Shown: positions 31,190-48,462, counted from the first letter of the stretch. The stretch: 64,000 nt of DNA from Alkalihalobacillus sp. LMS39 (GCF_022812285.1 NZ_CP093300.1:62001-126000), one strand, 5' to 3'. Notes: a model not told the origin generated them from the sequence alone. A program made the numbers and translations.

Positions 31190-31227
31190 CGAAAGAACCT
31201 TTTTCTTAATAGAAGAGGTTCTTTTCA
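31190..31227 (+). terminator. Probable terminator after lysS
   Basis: AAAGAACC (31192-31199) pairs with GGTTCTTT (31217-31224) around an A/T-rich loop. The T-run is short. Confidence 0.65.
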
Positions 31228-31276
31228 TATGGAAATAAAGGAGTATAATACCTCTAGTTTTAATTGAAATAGGGTG

Positions 31277-31360
31277 TATAATAAAGGTTACTGTTTTTAT
31301 TAAAGTGGTCAAATAAATATCATAATAACTGTTGACATATAAAAATGTTTTTGTTATGAT
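31277..31360 (+). promoter_or_regulatory. Promoter region of first rRNA operon (P1 -10 and P2)
   Basis: P2 is a strong sigma-A promoter: TTGACA (31332-31337), 17 bases, TATGAT (31355-31360). Upstream, TATAAT at 31277-31282 may be the -10 of a P1, but I see no good -35 for it. Tandem promoters are usual for Bacillus rRNA operons. Confidence 0.85.
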
Positions 31361-31372
31361 ATTCAAGTCGCT

Positions 31373-31396
31373 GTTAGACACGGGGTGTCTGACACC
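31373..31396 (+). promoter_or_regulatory. Hairpin at the start of the first rRNA transcript
   Basis: GTTAGACAC (31373-31381) can pair with GTGTCTGAC (31385-31393). GGTGTC-T-GACACC (31384-31396) overlaps it as a perfect DNA palindrome. The second operon lacks both. Confidence 0.5.
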
Positions 31397-31404
31397 GTAA
31401 TAGC

Positions 31405-31423
31405 TCTTTGAAAACTGAACAAG
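31405..31423 (+). promoter_or_regulatory. boxA and 5' arm of 16S processing stem
   Basis: TCTTTGAAAACTGAACAAG includes the Bacillus boxA-like antitermination element and is complementary to TGTTCAGTTTTGA in the spacer, so it also forms the precursor stem cut to release 16S. The same sequence recurs before the second 16S (38165-38183). Confidence 0.7.
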
Positions 31424-31493
31424 AAAAAGCCAAGCGAATTAAAGAGATAGTAATATCTCGTCAATGAATTATTTTTGAGCTATATCAAACACT

Positions 31494-33047
<1,554 letters not shown>

Positions 33048-33118
33048 TGGAGTTTTAACTCTAGTCGATGCATCGTAACACATTCTGTGTTTACTTTGTA
33101 CGCTTGTGCTTATTTTCC

Positions 33119-33277
33119 TGTTCAGTTTTGAGCGAGCTAACACTGTTGATTAACCATTGTGCTCCTGCGTCTACGAGTCATGCTTCGAAGTAAGCTTCCT
33201 CGTCGCAAAGCAGCATGAAGGGAAATCGAGAGGAATTTCATGATGTGAATGAAATTAGTAGCTTTGTTCAGTTTTGA
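33119..33277 (+). repeat. Duplicated 16S 3' processing arm in spacer 1
   Basis: TGTTCAGTTTTGA occurs at 33119-33131 and again at 33265-33277, 146 bases apart. Either can pair with the boxA-region arm upstream of 16S. The second operon has only one copy (39877-39889), so spacer 1 appears to carry a roughly 146-base insertion bounded by this direct repeat. Confidence 0.7.
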
Positions 33278-33312
33278 AGGGTTTATTATTACAAATTACA
33301 CTTCAAAAAAAT

Positions 33313-33389
<77 letters not shown>

Positions 33390-33483
33390 TAGCATTTTTG
33401 ACCGGATAGAAACATTGTTCGGGATTTAGTTGTCTAATCAGATAAAGTGCAGAGGTTTCTTTGTACAACATCGCTTTACTATG

Positions 33484-33608
33484 GGGCCTTAGCTCAGCTA
33501 CGAGCGAAACACCTTGAAATACTACGAGTTGTTTCGACACATTCTCAGCTTTGAGAAACTAGCAGAGGAAGAAACAGGGTCTTCATCGAATAACATCATT
33601 TTTACTAC
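33484..33608 (+). pseudogene. tRNA-Ala 5' fragment fused to a ~108-base repeat unit, copy 1
   Basis: GGGGCCTTAGCTCAGCT at 33484-33500 is identical to the first 17 bases of tRNA-Ala, but then switches to ACGAGCGAAAC and unrelated sequence, which runs to the true tRNA-Ala at 33609. The following unit (about 33501-33608) recurs, diverged, at 37911-38019, again after a tRNA-Ala fragment and before an intact tRNA-Ala. No cloverleaf can form, so it is not a functional tRNA. Confidence 0.8.
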
Positions 33609-33684
33609 GGGGCCTTAGCTCAGCTGGGAGAGCGCCTGCCTTGCACGCAGGAGGTCAGCGGTTCGATCCCGCTAGGCTCCACCA
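33609..33684 (+). tRNA. tRNA-Ala (TGC), spacer copy
   Basis: A 76-base cloverleaf, acceptor GGGGCCT with AGGCTCC, anticodon loop CTTGCAC region with TGC, and encoded CCA. Identical to the copy at 38020. A hairpin (AAAACTTC...GAAGTTTT, about 33687-33716) follows in the spacer. Confidence 0.97.
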
Positions 33685-34006
33685 AAAAACTTCCACAAAT
33701 TAGATGTTGAAGTTTTGGTTTGATTTTAGTATAGTATAGAAGTTGCCCATTTAGAGCAACATACAATGGTTCTTTGAAAACTAGATAGTGTATATGTATT
33801 GAATTTTATCGGATTGCCATTATGAAATAATGGCAACAACCGAGAAGTCAAGAATTCTTCATACCGCCTTTTAATGAAAAGAGGTGACTGAGAAGCAAGA
33901 AGTTCGAGGAAGTGAAGTTCTGAGGAGCGGAGCGTATGTTTAACGGATACGTGAGCACCGCAGGAACGAAACTGACGAAGAAATTCGCCGCTTATCAGGC
34001 GCCGAT
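33685..34006 (+). other. Spacer between tRNA-Ala and 23S, copy 1
   Basis: Contains a second boxA-like element (GTTCTTTGAAAACTAGATAG around 33770-33788) and the 5' arm of the 23S processing stem (33781-33805), which pairs with 36971-36993. A short stem, CGCCTTTT with AAAAGAGGTG, lies near 33865-33886. No gene. Confidence 0.7.
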
Positions 34007-36939
<2,933 letters not shown>

Positions 36940-37025
36940 AGATTTAAAAAAGGCGAAGTCTTTTTGACACAATTCAATACACACACTATCTAGTTTTGAG
37001 GGAATCATTAGATGAACTCAATAGG

Positions 37026-37141
<116 letters not shown>

Positions 37142-37143
37142 AT

Positions 37144-37219
37144 GGAGGATTAGCTCAGCTGGGAGAGCACCTGCCTTACAAGCAGGGGGTCGGCGGTTCG
37201 ATCCCGTCATCCTCCACCA
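37144..37219 (+). tRNA. tRNA-Val (TAC)
   Basis: A 76-base cloverleaf, anticodon loop CTTACAA, encoded CCA. First of nine tRNAs between the two rRNA operons, two bases after the 5S, so probably transcribed with operon 1. Confidence 0.97.
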
Positions 37220-37222
37220 TAT

Positions 37223-37298
<76 letters not shown>

Positions 37299-37336
37299 GT
37301 TTTATTTAAAGCAATGAATAAGCTTCAACAAAGCAA

Positions 37337-37412
37337 GAGCCATTAGCTCAGTTGGTAGAGCATCTGACTTTTAATCAGAGGGTCGAAGGTTCGAGTCCTT
37401 CATGGCTCACCA
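37337..37412 (+). tRNA. tRNA-Lys (TTT)
   Basis: A 76-base cloverleaf, anticodon loop CTTTTAA, acceptor GAGCCAT/ATGGCTC, encoded CCA. Confidence 0.97.
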
Positions 37413-37424
37413 TAATTTCATAAT

Positions 37425-37509
37425 GCGGGTGTGGCGGAATTGGCAGACGCGCTAGACTTAGGATCTAGTGTCTTATGACGTGGGGGTTCGACTCCCTTCA
37501 CCCGCACCA
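37425..37509 (+). tRNA. tRNA-Leu (TAG)
   Basis: An 85-base type II tRNA with a long variable arm, anticodon loop CTTAGGA, acceptor GCGGGTG/CACCCGC, encoded CCA. Confidence 0.97.
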
Positions 37510-37525
37510 ATAATCTTGTGTAAAT

Positions 37526-37600
37526 GCGGAAGTAGTTCAGTGGTAGAACATCACCTTGCCAAGGTGAGGGTCGCGGGTTCGAGTCCCGTCTTCCGCTCCA
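37526..37600 (+). tRNA. tRNA-Gly (GCC)
   Basis: A 75-base cloverleaf, anticodon loop TTGCCAA, acceptor GCGGAAG/CTTCCGC, discriminator T then CCA. Confidence 0.97.
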
Positions 37601-37608
37601 AAAGGTGT

Positions 37609-37697
37609 GCCGGGGTGGTGGAATTGGCAGACACACAGGACTTAAAATCCTGCGGTAGGTGACTACCGTGCCGGTTCAAGTCCGGCCCTCGGCACCA
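37609..37697 (+). tRNA. tRNA-Leu (TAA)
   Basis: An 89-base type II tRNA with a long variable arm, anticodon loop CTTAAAA, acceptor GCCGGGG/CCTCGGC, encoded CCA. Confidence 0.97.
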
Positions 37698-37712
37698 TTA
37701 TAATTAAAGATT

Positions 37713-37789
37713 GCGCCCTTAGCTCAGCTGGATAGAGTGTTTGACTACGAATCAAAAGGTCGGGAGTTCGAATCTCTCAGGGCGCGCCA
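37713..37789 (+). tRNA. tRNA-Arg (ACG)
   Basis: A 77-base cloverleaf, anticodon loop CTACGAA, acceptor GCGCCCT/AGGGCGC, encoded CCA. The A34 is expected to be edited to inosine. Confidence 0.97.
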
Positions 37790-37793
37790 TCTT

Positions 37794-37870
37794 CGGGAAG
37801 TGGCTCAGCTTGGTAGAGCACCTGGTTTGGGACCAGGGGGTCGCAGGTTCAAATCCTGTCTTCCCGACCA
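37794..37870 (+). tRNA. tRNA-Pro (TGG)
   Basis: A 77-base cloverleaf, anticodon loop TTTGGGA, acceptor CGGGAAG/CTTCCCG, encoded CCA. Confidence 0.97.
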
Positions 37871-37893
37871 TTATTAATTTGTTTTAACTGTTT

Positions 37894-38019
37894 AGGGCCT
37901 TAGCTCAGCTACGAGCGAAACTACTTGAAATTTCTACGAGTTGTTTCGACACATATACAACTATGAGAAGCTAGCAGAGGAAGAAACAGGGTCTTCATTG
38001 TACAACATCACATTGCTAC
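37894..38019 (+). pseudogene. tRNA-Ala 5' fragment fused to a ~109-base repeat unit, copy 2
   Basis: AGGGCCTTAGCTCAGCT (37894-37910) is the tRNA-Ala 5' end with one base change, followed by ACGAGCGAAACTACTTG and then a unit closely alike to 33501-33608. Shared blocks include CTACGAGTTGTTTCGACACA, CTAGCAGAGGAAGAAACAGG and GTCTTCAT. The intact tRNA-Ala starts immediately after it. Confidence 0.8.
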
Positions 38020-38095
38020 GGGGCCTTAGCTCAGCTGGGAGAGCGCCTGCCTTGCACGCAGGAGGTCAGCGGTTCGATCCCGCTAGGCTCCACCA
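38020..38095 (+). tRNA. tRNA-Ala (TGC), cluster copy
   Basis: A 76-base cloverleaf identical to that at 33609. Last tRNA of the cluster before the second rRNA operon, as in B. subtilis trnJ. Confidence 0.97.
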
Positions 38096-38106
38096 AAAAT
38101 AATATG

Positions 38107-38135
38107 TTGACTTTAATGTTAAGAGATGATATGAT
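38107..38135 (+). promoter_or_regulatory. Sigma-A promoter of second rRNA operon
   Basis: TTGACT (38107-38112), 17 bases, TATGAT (38130-38135). It lies between tRNA-Ala and the boxA of the second 16S, so the second operon can be transcribed independently. Confidence 0.85.
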
Positions 38136-38253
38136 GTTAAAGTTGCTTCTAAAGAAGCGCTAGTTCTTTGAAAACTGAACAAGAAAAAGCCAAGCGAATT
38201 AAAGAGATAGTAATATCTCGTCAATGAATTATTTTTGAGCTATATCAAACACT

Positions 38254-39807
<1,554 letters not shown>

Positions 39808-40187
39808 TGGAGTTTAACTCTAGTCGATACAACGTAACACATTTTGTGTTTACTTTGTACGCTTGTGCTTTGTTTTTGTTCAGTTTTGAGGGAGCTATCC
39901 TTCAAGTTGGAAGTGATACTTCCAACAATGGTTCTTTGAAAACTAGATAGTGTATATGTATTGAATTTTATCGGATTGCCATTATGAAATAATGGCAACA
40001 ACCGAGAAGTCAAGAATTCTTCATACCGCCTTTTAACTAGTCATTTTTCAAATGACGAGAAAAGGCGACTGAGAAGCAAGGAGTTCGAGGAAGTGAAGTT
40101 CTGAGGAGCGGAGCGTATGTTTAACGGATACGTGAGCACCGCAAGAACAAAACTGACGAAGAAATTCGCCGCTTATCAGGCGCCGAT
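39808..40187 (+). other. 16S-23S spacer of second operon (no tRNA)
   Basis: Holds one 16S processing arm (39877-39889), a perfect hairpin GTTGGAAGT-gat-ACTTCCAAC (39906-39926), a second boxA-like element, the 5' arm of the 23S stem (from 39943), and a longer version of the pre-23S stem (40027-40068) with the extra inner helix GTCATTT/AAATGAC. Confidence 0.75.
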
Positions 40188-43120
<2,933 letters not shown>

Positions 43121-43206
43121 AGATTTAAAAAAGGCGAAGTCTTTTTGACACAATTCAATACACACACTATCTAGTTTTGAGGGAATCATTAGATGAACTC
43201 AATAGG

Positions 43207-43322
<116 letters not shown>

Positions 43323-43328
43323 CAATGA

Positions 43329-43366
43329 AAAACACATGATGTCAAAAGACGTCATGTGTTTTTTTG
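43329..43366 (+). terminator. Terminator of second rRNA operon
   Basis: AACACATGATGTC pairs with GACGTCATGTGTT (one G-T pair) around AAAA, followed by a run of T. Confidence 0.95.
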
Positions 43367-43368
43367 TT

Positions 43369-43548
43369 CGGACATTTGTTCCGCTATTTTATAAAAAACA
43401 AGCCTTTTCCCATTCGTATTGGACATCTGTTCCGTTACATCAGCAATATGAGGGGTGTTCCGTGCCCGTTCAGGGCATATAACGGAACAGATGTCCGATA
43501 GCATTTTAAAAACAGCCCTTTTTCGTAAAATAGCGGAACAAATGTCCG
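43369..43548. repeat. 180-bp nested palindrome with four GGACATnTGTTCCG motifs
   Basis: Outer arms: 43369-43398 and 43519-43548 are inverted repeats matching at about 28 of 30 positions, each with CGGACATTTGTTCCGC. Inner arms: 43421-43437 and 43480-43496 are perfect 17-base inverted repeats (GGACATCTGTTCCGTTA). In the centre TGCCC-GTTCA-GGGCA forms a third small stem. No coding frame is evident. It could be a dispersed palindromic repeat, a MITE-like element or a structured RNA; I cannot tell which from one copy. Confidence 0.85.
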
Positions 43549-43814
43549 TTAAGGCCCGCCCTTGACCCCTCAGTCATATCTTCTCTCCAAGCACGCTAGC
43601 CCCAACTTTTATAAACGAACAGGTACTTTTTTTGTTGATTCTAGACAGCATTCCCTATCAATCTCCCCTATTTTTTTCAATGTATAAACATTGTCGATCA
43701 ACTCTTCATAAAATAAAAAGGGAATTAGTAAAATCAACACGAAAACATAATATACAACTTATCTGCAGGGAATCGAAACAAAAAAATTAGGCTATAATAG
43801 CAGAAGTGTACATA
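43549..43814. other. Intergenic region before ctsR promoter
   Basis: AT-rich and without a gene that I can see. TATAAT at 43793-43798 could be a second -10 for ctsR, but no -35 supports it. Confidence 0.5.
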
Positions 43815-43878
43815 TTGCATATTTAATAACGATTACTTATAATAAGAATGAATAAAGTCAAAGATAGTCAAAGTCAAA
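43815..43878 (+). promoter_or_regulatory. ctsR promoter and CtsR operator
   Basis: Sigma-A promoter TTGCAT (43815-43820), 17 bases, TATAAT (43838-43843). Overlapping the likely start of transcription is AGTCAAA-GAT-AGTCAAA (43856-43872), an exact match to the CtsR heptad repeat RGTCAAA-NAN-RGTCAAA except for the third spacer base. A third heptad, AGTCAAA (43872-43878), overlaps the second by one base. This implies autorepression by CtsR. Confidence 0.92.
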
Positions 43879-43899
43879 TGAAGGAGGAAGGCTAGGTGG

Positions 43900-44382
43900 A
43901 TGAGTAATATATCTGATATTATTGAATCTTATTTAAAAACCATCCTCACTAAAAGTGAACAAGATTTAGTAGAAATCAAGCGAAGTGAACTCGCAAAACG
44001 ATTTCAATGTGTTCCGTCACAAATAAACTATGTAATTAGTACACGATTTACGATCGAAAAAGGGTACATCGTGGAAAGTAAACGTGGTGGCGGAGGATAC
44101 ATCCGAATTATCAAAGTAGAAACACACAATGATGCGCATTTGTTTGAGCAAATGATCAATTTAATTGGAGATAGCATCAGCCAAGCTACAGCAGAAGATG
44201 TAATAACAAGATTGTATGAAGAACAAGCAATATCCAAACGTGAAGCTACACTCATGCTTAGTGTAATCGACCGTAACCTATATAACACTGTGACTGTTCA
44301 TAGAGACTTTATTCGTGCAAATATACTAAAGTCAATGCTAAGGACATTAAAAGTAAAAGAAAGCCAAATAGACAGAGAGTAG
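43900..44382 (+). CDS. ctsR: Transcriptional repressor of class III stress genes CtsR
   Basis: Represses clp genes and its own operon; loses DNA binding on heating and is then removed by McsB and ClpC. The 160-residue protein has the N-terminal winged helix-turn-helix (KRSELAKRFQCVPSQINYVI) and the glycine-rich heat-sensing wing KRGGGGYIRI at residues 61-70, followed by a four-helix dimer domain. ATG 43900 follows AAGGAGGAAGGCTAGGTGG, a rather long spacing. First gene of ctsR-mcsA-mcsB-clpC. Confidence 0.97.
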   Translation: MSNISDIIESYLKTILTKSEQDLVEIKRSELAKRFQCVPSQINYVISTRFTIEKGYIVESKRGGGGYIRIIKVETHNDAHLFEQMINLIGDSISQATAEDVITRLYEEQAISKREATLMLSVIDRNLYNTVTVHRDFIRANILKSMLRTLKVKESQIDRE

Positions 44383-44392
44383 GTGTAACTAT

Positions 44393-44920
44393 ATGAAGTG
44401 TCAAGAATGCAATGAAAGACCTGCATCGTTGCACTTTACGAAGATTGTGAATGGAGAGAAAACAGAATTCCATATTTGTGAACAATGTGCAAAAGAAAAA
44501 GGGGAATATAACCCGAATTCTAATAGTTTTTCTATCCATCAATTATTGTCAGGTCTATTAAATTTTGAACATGCTGTACAAGACACTAACAAAAGAGTCG
44601 CCAAACCAGAAATGTGTCCAAAGTGTAATATGTCGTATGAGCAATTTGTCCGTTTAGGCCGTTTTGGATGTGCTCATTGTTATGAAACATTTAAGCCGAA
44701 ATTAGAACCTGTCTTAAAGCGAGTACATGGTGGGAATCATACGCATGGTGGAAAAATTCCGAAACGAATTGGTGGAAGTATAGAAATTCGCAAAAAAATT
44801 GCCGAGTTGAAAGAAGAATTAAAAGAACAAGTGGCAAAAGAGGAATTTGAAAATGCAGCACTAATACGAGATAAAATCCGATCTCTTGAACAATCGATTC
44901 GAGATAAAGAGGAGGGATAG
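44393..44920 (+). CDS. mcsA: McsA, zinc-binding activator of McsB
   Basis: Binds and activates the arginine kinase McsB. The 175-residue protein has three visible pairs of CxxC cysteines (3/6, 29/32, 75/78 and a fourth pair at 93/96), which form two zinc sites, and a C-terminal UVR-type coiled coil (residues about 135-172, EELKEQVAKEEFENAALIRDKIRSLE). It lies 10 bases after ctsR and 3 bases before mcsB. Confidence 0.95.
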   Translation: MKCQECNERPASLHFTKIVNGEKTEFHICEQCAKEKGEYNPNSNSFSIHQLLSGLLNFEHAVQDTNKRVAKPEMCPKCNMSYEQFVRLGRFGCAHCYETFKPKLEPVLKRVHGGNHTHGGKIPKRIGGSIEIRKKIAELKEELKEQVAKEEFENAALIRDKIRSLEQSIRDKEEG

Positions 44921-44923
44921 TCG

Positions 44924-45994
44924 ATGTCGTTAGAACGGTTTATTAGTGAAGCGATTAGCCCTTGGATGAAGAAAAATGGTCCAGATTCGGATATTGTACT
45001 GAGTAGTAGAATAAGATTAGCAAGGAACCTAAAAGAAAATACGTTTCCGATGTTAGCTTCAATGGAGGAGTCGCGCACCATTGTTGACACGGTTTCAAAA
45101 GAAATGCTACAGTCCGCAACACCTAGTGGAACATTAGAGTTATTGACGATGGACGACATGAAAGCAAACGAAAAAAAAGTACTCGTTGAAAAGCATTTAA
45201 TTAGTCCACAGTTAGCAAACGAGTCCAAACATGGAGCTGTCTTATTAAGTGAAGATGAATCGGTAAGTGTGATGGTAAATGAAGAAGATCACTTACGAAT
45301 TCAATGTTTGTTTTCAGGTTTCCAACTAGCAGAAGGATTAGCATTTGCTAATGAATTAGATGATTGGATTGAAAGTAAGCTCACATATGCTTTTGATGAG
45401 AAACATGGCTATTTGACGAGTTGCCCAACAAATGTTGGTACTGGTCTAAGGGCATCGGTTATGATGCATCTACCTGCTCTTGTTCTTACTCAACAGTTGT
45501 CGCGAATCTTACCAGCGATAAATCAACTTGGACTTGTCGTGAGAGGAATTTATGGAGAAGGTAGCGAAGCATTAGGAAATTTATTTCAAATCTCTAATCA
45601 AATTACATTAGGAAAGTCTGAAGAAGATATAGTCGAAGATTTAGTTGGTGTTGTATCGCAACTCATTCAAAAAGAACGTGCAGCAAGAGAATTGGTTATG
45701 CAATCGTCTAAATTACAAGTAGAAGACCGTGTTCACAGATCTTATGGGATCTTAGCATTTAGTCGCATCATTGAATCAAAGGAAGCTGCTCAACGGTTGT
45801 CTGATGTTCGCTTAGGAATTGATCTAGGTTTACTAAAAGGTGTTTCAGGAAATATATTGAATGAACTTATGATTTTAACTCAGCCTGGGTTCTTGCAGCA
45901 ATTTGCAGGGGAATCACTATCTCCTGATCAGAGAGATGAAAGAAGAGCAGCTCTAATCAGACAACGATTAAAATTAGAAGAACACAATAGTTAA
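44924..45994 (+). CDS. mcsB: Protein-arginine kinase McsB
   Basis: Phosphorylates arginines on CtsR and damaged proteins, marking them for ClpCP. The 356-residue protein has the phosphagen-kinase fold: [10 protein letters not shown] near residue 26, the reactive-cysteine loop [20 protein letters not shown] near 165, and [10 protein letters not shown] near 207. It lacks the N-terminal alpha-helical domain of true creatine/arginine kinases, as expected. GAGGAGG site at the end of mcsA. Confidence 0.96.
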   Translation: MSLERFISEAISPWMKKNGPDSDIVLSSRIRLARNLKENTFPMLASMEESRTIVDTVSKEMLQSATPSGTLELLTMDDMKANEKKVLVEKHLISPQLANESKHGAVLLSEDESVSVMVNEEDHLRIQCLFSGFQLAEGLAFANELDDWIESKLTYAFDEKHGYLTSCPTNVGTGLRASVMMHLPALVLTQQLSRILPAINQLGLVVRGIYGEGSEALGNLFQISNQITLGKSEEDIVEDLVGVVSQLIQKERAARELVMQSSKLQVEDRVHRSYGILAFSRIIESKEAAQRLSDVRLGIDLGLLKGVSGNILNELMILTQPGFLQQFAGESLSPDQRDERRAALIRQRLKLEEHNS

Positions 45995-46016
45995 TATATT
46001 ACGGAGGTGCATGACC

Positions 46017-48455
46017 ATGATGTTTGGAAGGTTTACAGAACGCGCACAAAAAGTATTAGCACTAGCACAAGAAGAAGCAATACGATTAGGGCACAATAAT
46101 ATAGGAACAGAACATATATTGCTAGGATTAATTCGTGAAGGGGAAGGAATTGCGGCGAAAGCTTTACAAGCACTTGGCCTAGGCTCAGACAAAATTCAAA
46201 CAGAAGTCGAATCACTCATTGGTACGGGTCAAGAAGGTTCAAAAACAATCCACTATACTCCAAGAGCGAAAAAAGTAATAGAGCTATCCATGGATGAAGC
46301 GAGAAAGCTTGGACATTCATACGTTGGTACAGAGCATATTTTATTAGGTTTAATTCGTGAAGGGGAAGGCGTTGCTGCCCGTGTGTTAAATAATTTAGGG
46401 GTAAGTCTAAACAAAGCACGTCAACAAGTACTTCAGCTTCTAGGTAGTAATGAAGCAACAGGCGCTAGTCAACAAGGGCAGCCATCAAATGCGAATACAC
46501 CGACTTTAGATAGTTTAGCCCGTGATTTAACATCGATTGCAAAAGAAGAGGGGTTAGATCCAGTCATTGGACGAAGTAAGGAAATTGAGCGTGTAATTCA
46601 AGTTTTAAGCCGCAGAACGAAAAATAACCCGGTTTTAATTGGAGAACCAGGTGTCGGTAAAACAGCGATTGCTGAAGGGTTAGCTCAAGCTATCATCAAT
46701 AATGAAGTTCCAGAAACATTACGAAACAAACGAGTCATGACTCTAGATATGGGTACGGTTGTAGCTGGAACAAAATATCGTGGGGAGTTTGAAGACCGTC
46801 TTAAAAAAGTGATGGATGAAATCAGACAGGCGGGAAATGTTATTTTATTTATTGATGAATTGCATACGCTCATTGGTGCTGGAGGAGCAGAAGGCGCTAT
46901 CGATGCTTCAAACATACTAAAACCATCGCTTGCTCGTGGTGAGTTGCAATGTATTGGGGCAACGACATTAGATGAATACAGAAAATATATCGAAAAGGAT
47001 GCCGCATTAGAGCGAAGATTTCAGCCTATTCAAGTTAACGAACCAACGTTAGATGAATCGATTCAAATTTTAAAAGGATTACGTGACCGTTATGAGGCCC
47101 ACCACCGTGTAAAAATTACAGACGAGGCGATTGAAGAATCTGTTAAACTGTCTGATCGCTATATCGCAGACCGCTTTTTACCAGATAAAGCAATTGATTT
47201 AATTGATGAGGCAGCATCAAAAGTCCGGTTACGTTCTTACACTGCACCACCAAATTTAAAAGAGTTAGAGCAAAAACTAGAAGAAACACGAAAAGAAAAA
47301 GATGCTGCTGTACAAAGTCAAGAGTTCGAAAAAGCAGCTTCACTTCGAGACAGTGAGCAGCGGTTACGCGAAGAGCTTGATGGTATGAAAAATGAGTGGA
47401 AGAAAAAACAAGGACAAGAAAATACGGAAGTCGCTGTCGATGATATTGCCCAAGTCGTGGCGAGCTGGACAGGAATTCCTGTTTCAAAACTGGCAGAAGA
47501 GGAAACAGAAAGACTTCTTCGTATGGAAGAGATTTTACACCAACGAGTCATTGGGCAAGAAGAAGCTGTCAAGTCGATTTCTAAGGCCGTTCGTCGTGCA
47601 CGCGCAGGTTTGAAAGACCCGAAACGACCAATTGGTTCATTTATCTTCCTAGGACCTACAGGGGTCGGTAAAACTGAATTAGCTCGGGCTGTTGCTGAAA
47701 CGCTTTTTGGAGACGAAGATGCATTCATTCGAATTGACATGTCAGAATATATGGAAAAGCATGCAACAAGTCGATTAGTTGGATCACCTCCTGGTTATGT
47801 CGGTCATGATGAAGGTGGTCAGTTAACGGAAAAGGTTAGACGTAATCCATATTCTGTTATCCTTTTAGATGAAATTGAAAAAGCACATCCAGAAGTATTC
47901 AATATTCTATTACAAGTGTTAGAGGATGGTCGCTTAACAGATTCAAAAGGCCGTACAGTTGATTTTCGAAATACAGCCATTATCATGACTTCGAATGTAG
48001 GAGCTAGTACGTTACGCAAAAATAAGTTCCTTGGATTTGCTGTTGAAGGAGAAAACCATGAGTACAAAGATATGAAAGGCAAAGTAATGTCTGAGCTAAA
48101 AAATTCGTTTAGACCTGAATTTTTAAACCGGATTGATGAAATCATTGTATTCCATTCATTAGAGAAGAAACATGTTCGTCAAATTATCTCATTAATGGCA
48201 GAACAGTTAAAGAAACGCTTAGCTGAACAAGGAATTGAATTTGAGTTAACAGAAGCGGCAATGGATAAAATTACAAACGAGGGTTATGACCCTGAGTATG
48301 GTGCAAGACCGTTACGAAGAGCATTGCAAAAACAAGTAGAAGATCGTTTATCTGAAGAATTGTTAAAAGGTACAATTCAAAAAGGACAAAGAGCAATTAT
48401 TGACCTGAAGGATGACGAACTAACAGTAGAAACAAAGGCAAATGCACAAGTATAA
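46017..48455 (+). CDS. clpC: ATP-dependent Clp protease ATP-binding subunit ClpC
   Basis: AAA+ unfoldase that feeds ClpP; also binds MecA or McsB adaptors. The 812-residue protein has two N-terminal Clp repeats (starting [19 protein letters not shown] and again [15 protein letters not shown]), AAA-1 with Walker A GEPGVGKT (about 208), a central UVR/linker coiled coil (about 415-455), and AAA-2 with GPTGVGKT (about 546). ATG 46017 stands 9 bases after GGAGG; ATG 46011 is only 3 bases from it, so I reject it. Confidence 0.97.
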   Translation: MMFGRFTERAQKVLALAQEEAIRLGHNNIGTEHILLGLIREGEGIAAKALQALGLGSDKIQTEVESLIGTGQEGSKTIHYTPRAKKVIELSMDEARKLGHSYVGTEHILLGLIREGEGVAARVLNNLGVSLNKARQQVLQLLGSNEATGASQQGQPSNANTPTLDSLARDLTSIAKEEGLDPVIGRSKEIERVIQVLSRRTKNNPVLIGEPGVGKTAIAEGLAQAIINNEVPETLRNKRVMTLDMGTVVAGTKYRGEFEDRLKKVMDEIRQAGNVILFIDELHTLIGAGGAEGAIDASNILKPSLARGELQCIGATTLDEYRKYIEKDAALERRFQPIQVNEPTLDESIQILKGLRDRYEAHHRVKITDEAIEESVKLSDRYIADRFLPDKAIDLIDEAASKVRLRSYTAPPNLKELEQKLEETRKEKDAAVQSQEFEKAASLRDSEQRLREELDGMKNEWKKKQGQENTEVAVDDIAQVVASWTGIPVSKLAEEETERLLRMEEILHQRVIGQEEAVKSISKAVRRARAGLKDPKRPIGSFIFLGPTGVGKTELARAVAETLFGDEDAFIRIDMSEYMEKHATSRLVGSPPGYVGHDEGGQLTEKVRRNPYSVILLDEIEKAHPEVFNILLQVLEDGRLTDSKGRTVDFRNTAIIMTSNVGASTLRKNKFLGFAVEGENHEYKDMKGKVMSELKNSFRPEFLNRIDEIIVFHSLEKKHVRQIISLMAEQLKKRLAEQGIEFELTEAAMDKITNEGYDPEYGARPLRRALQKQVEDRLSEELLKGTIQKGQRAIIDLKDDELTVETKANAQV

Positions 48456-48462
48456 ATGAACA

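Noticed and set aside
37418-37662. Frames on both strands over the tRNA-Leu/Gly cluster
   Set aside because: Antisense or sense read-through of tRNA genes, giving familiar artefact peptides.
44737-45228. 163-codon minus-strand frame across mcsA and mcsB
   Set aside because: Shadow of two certain genes, serine-rich as expected for the complement of coding sequence.
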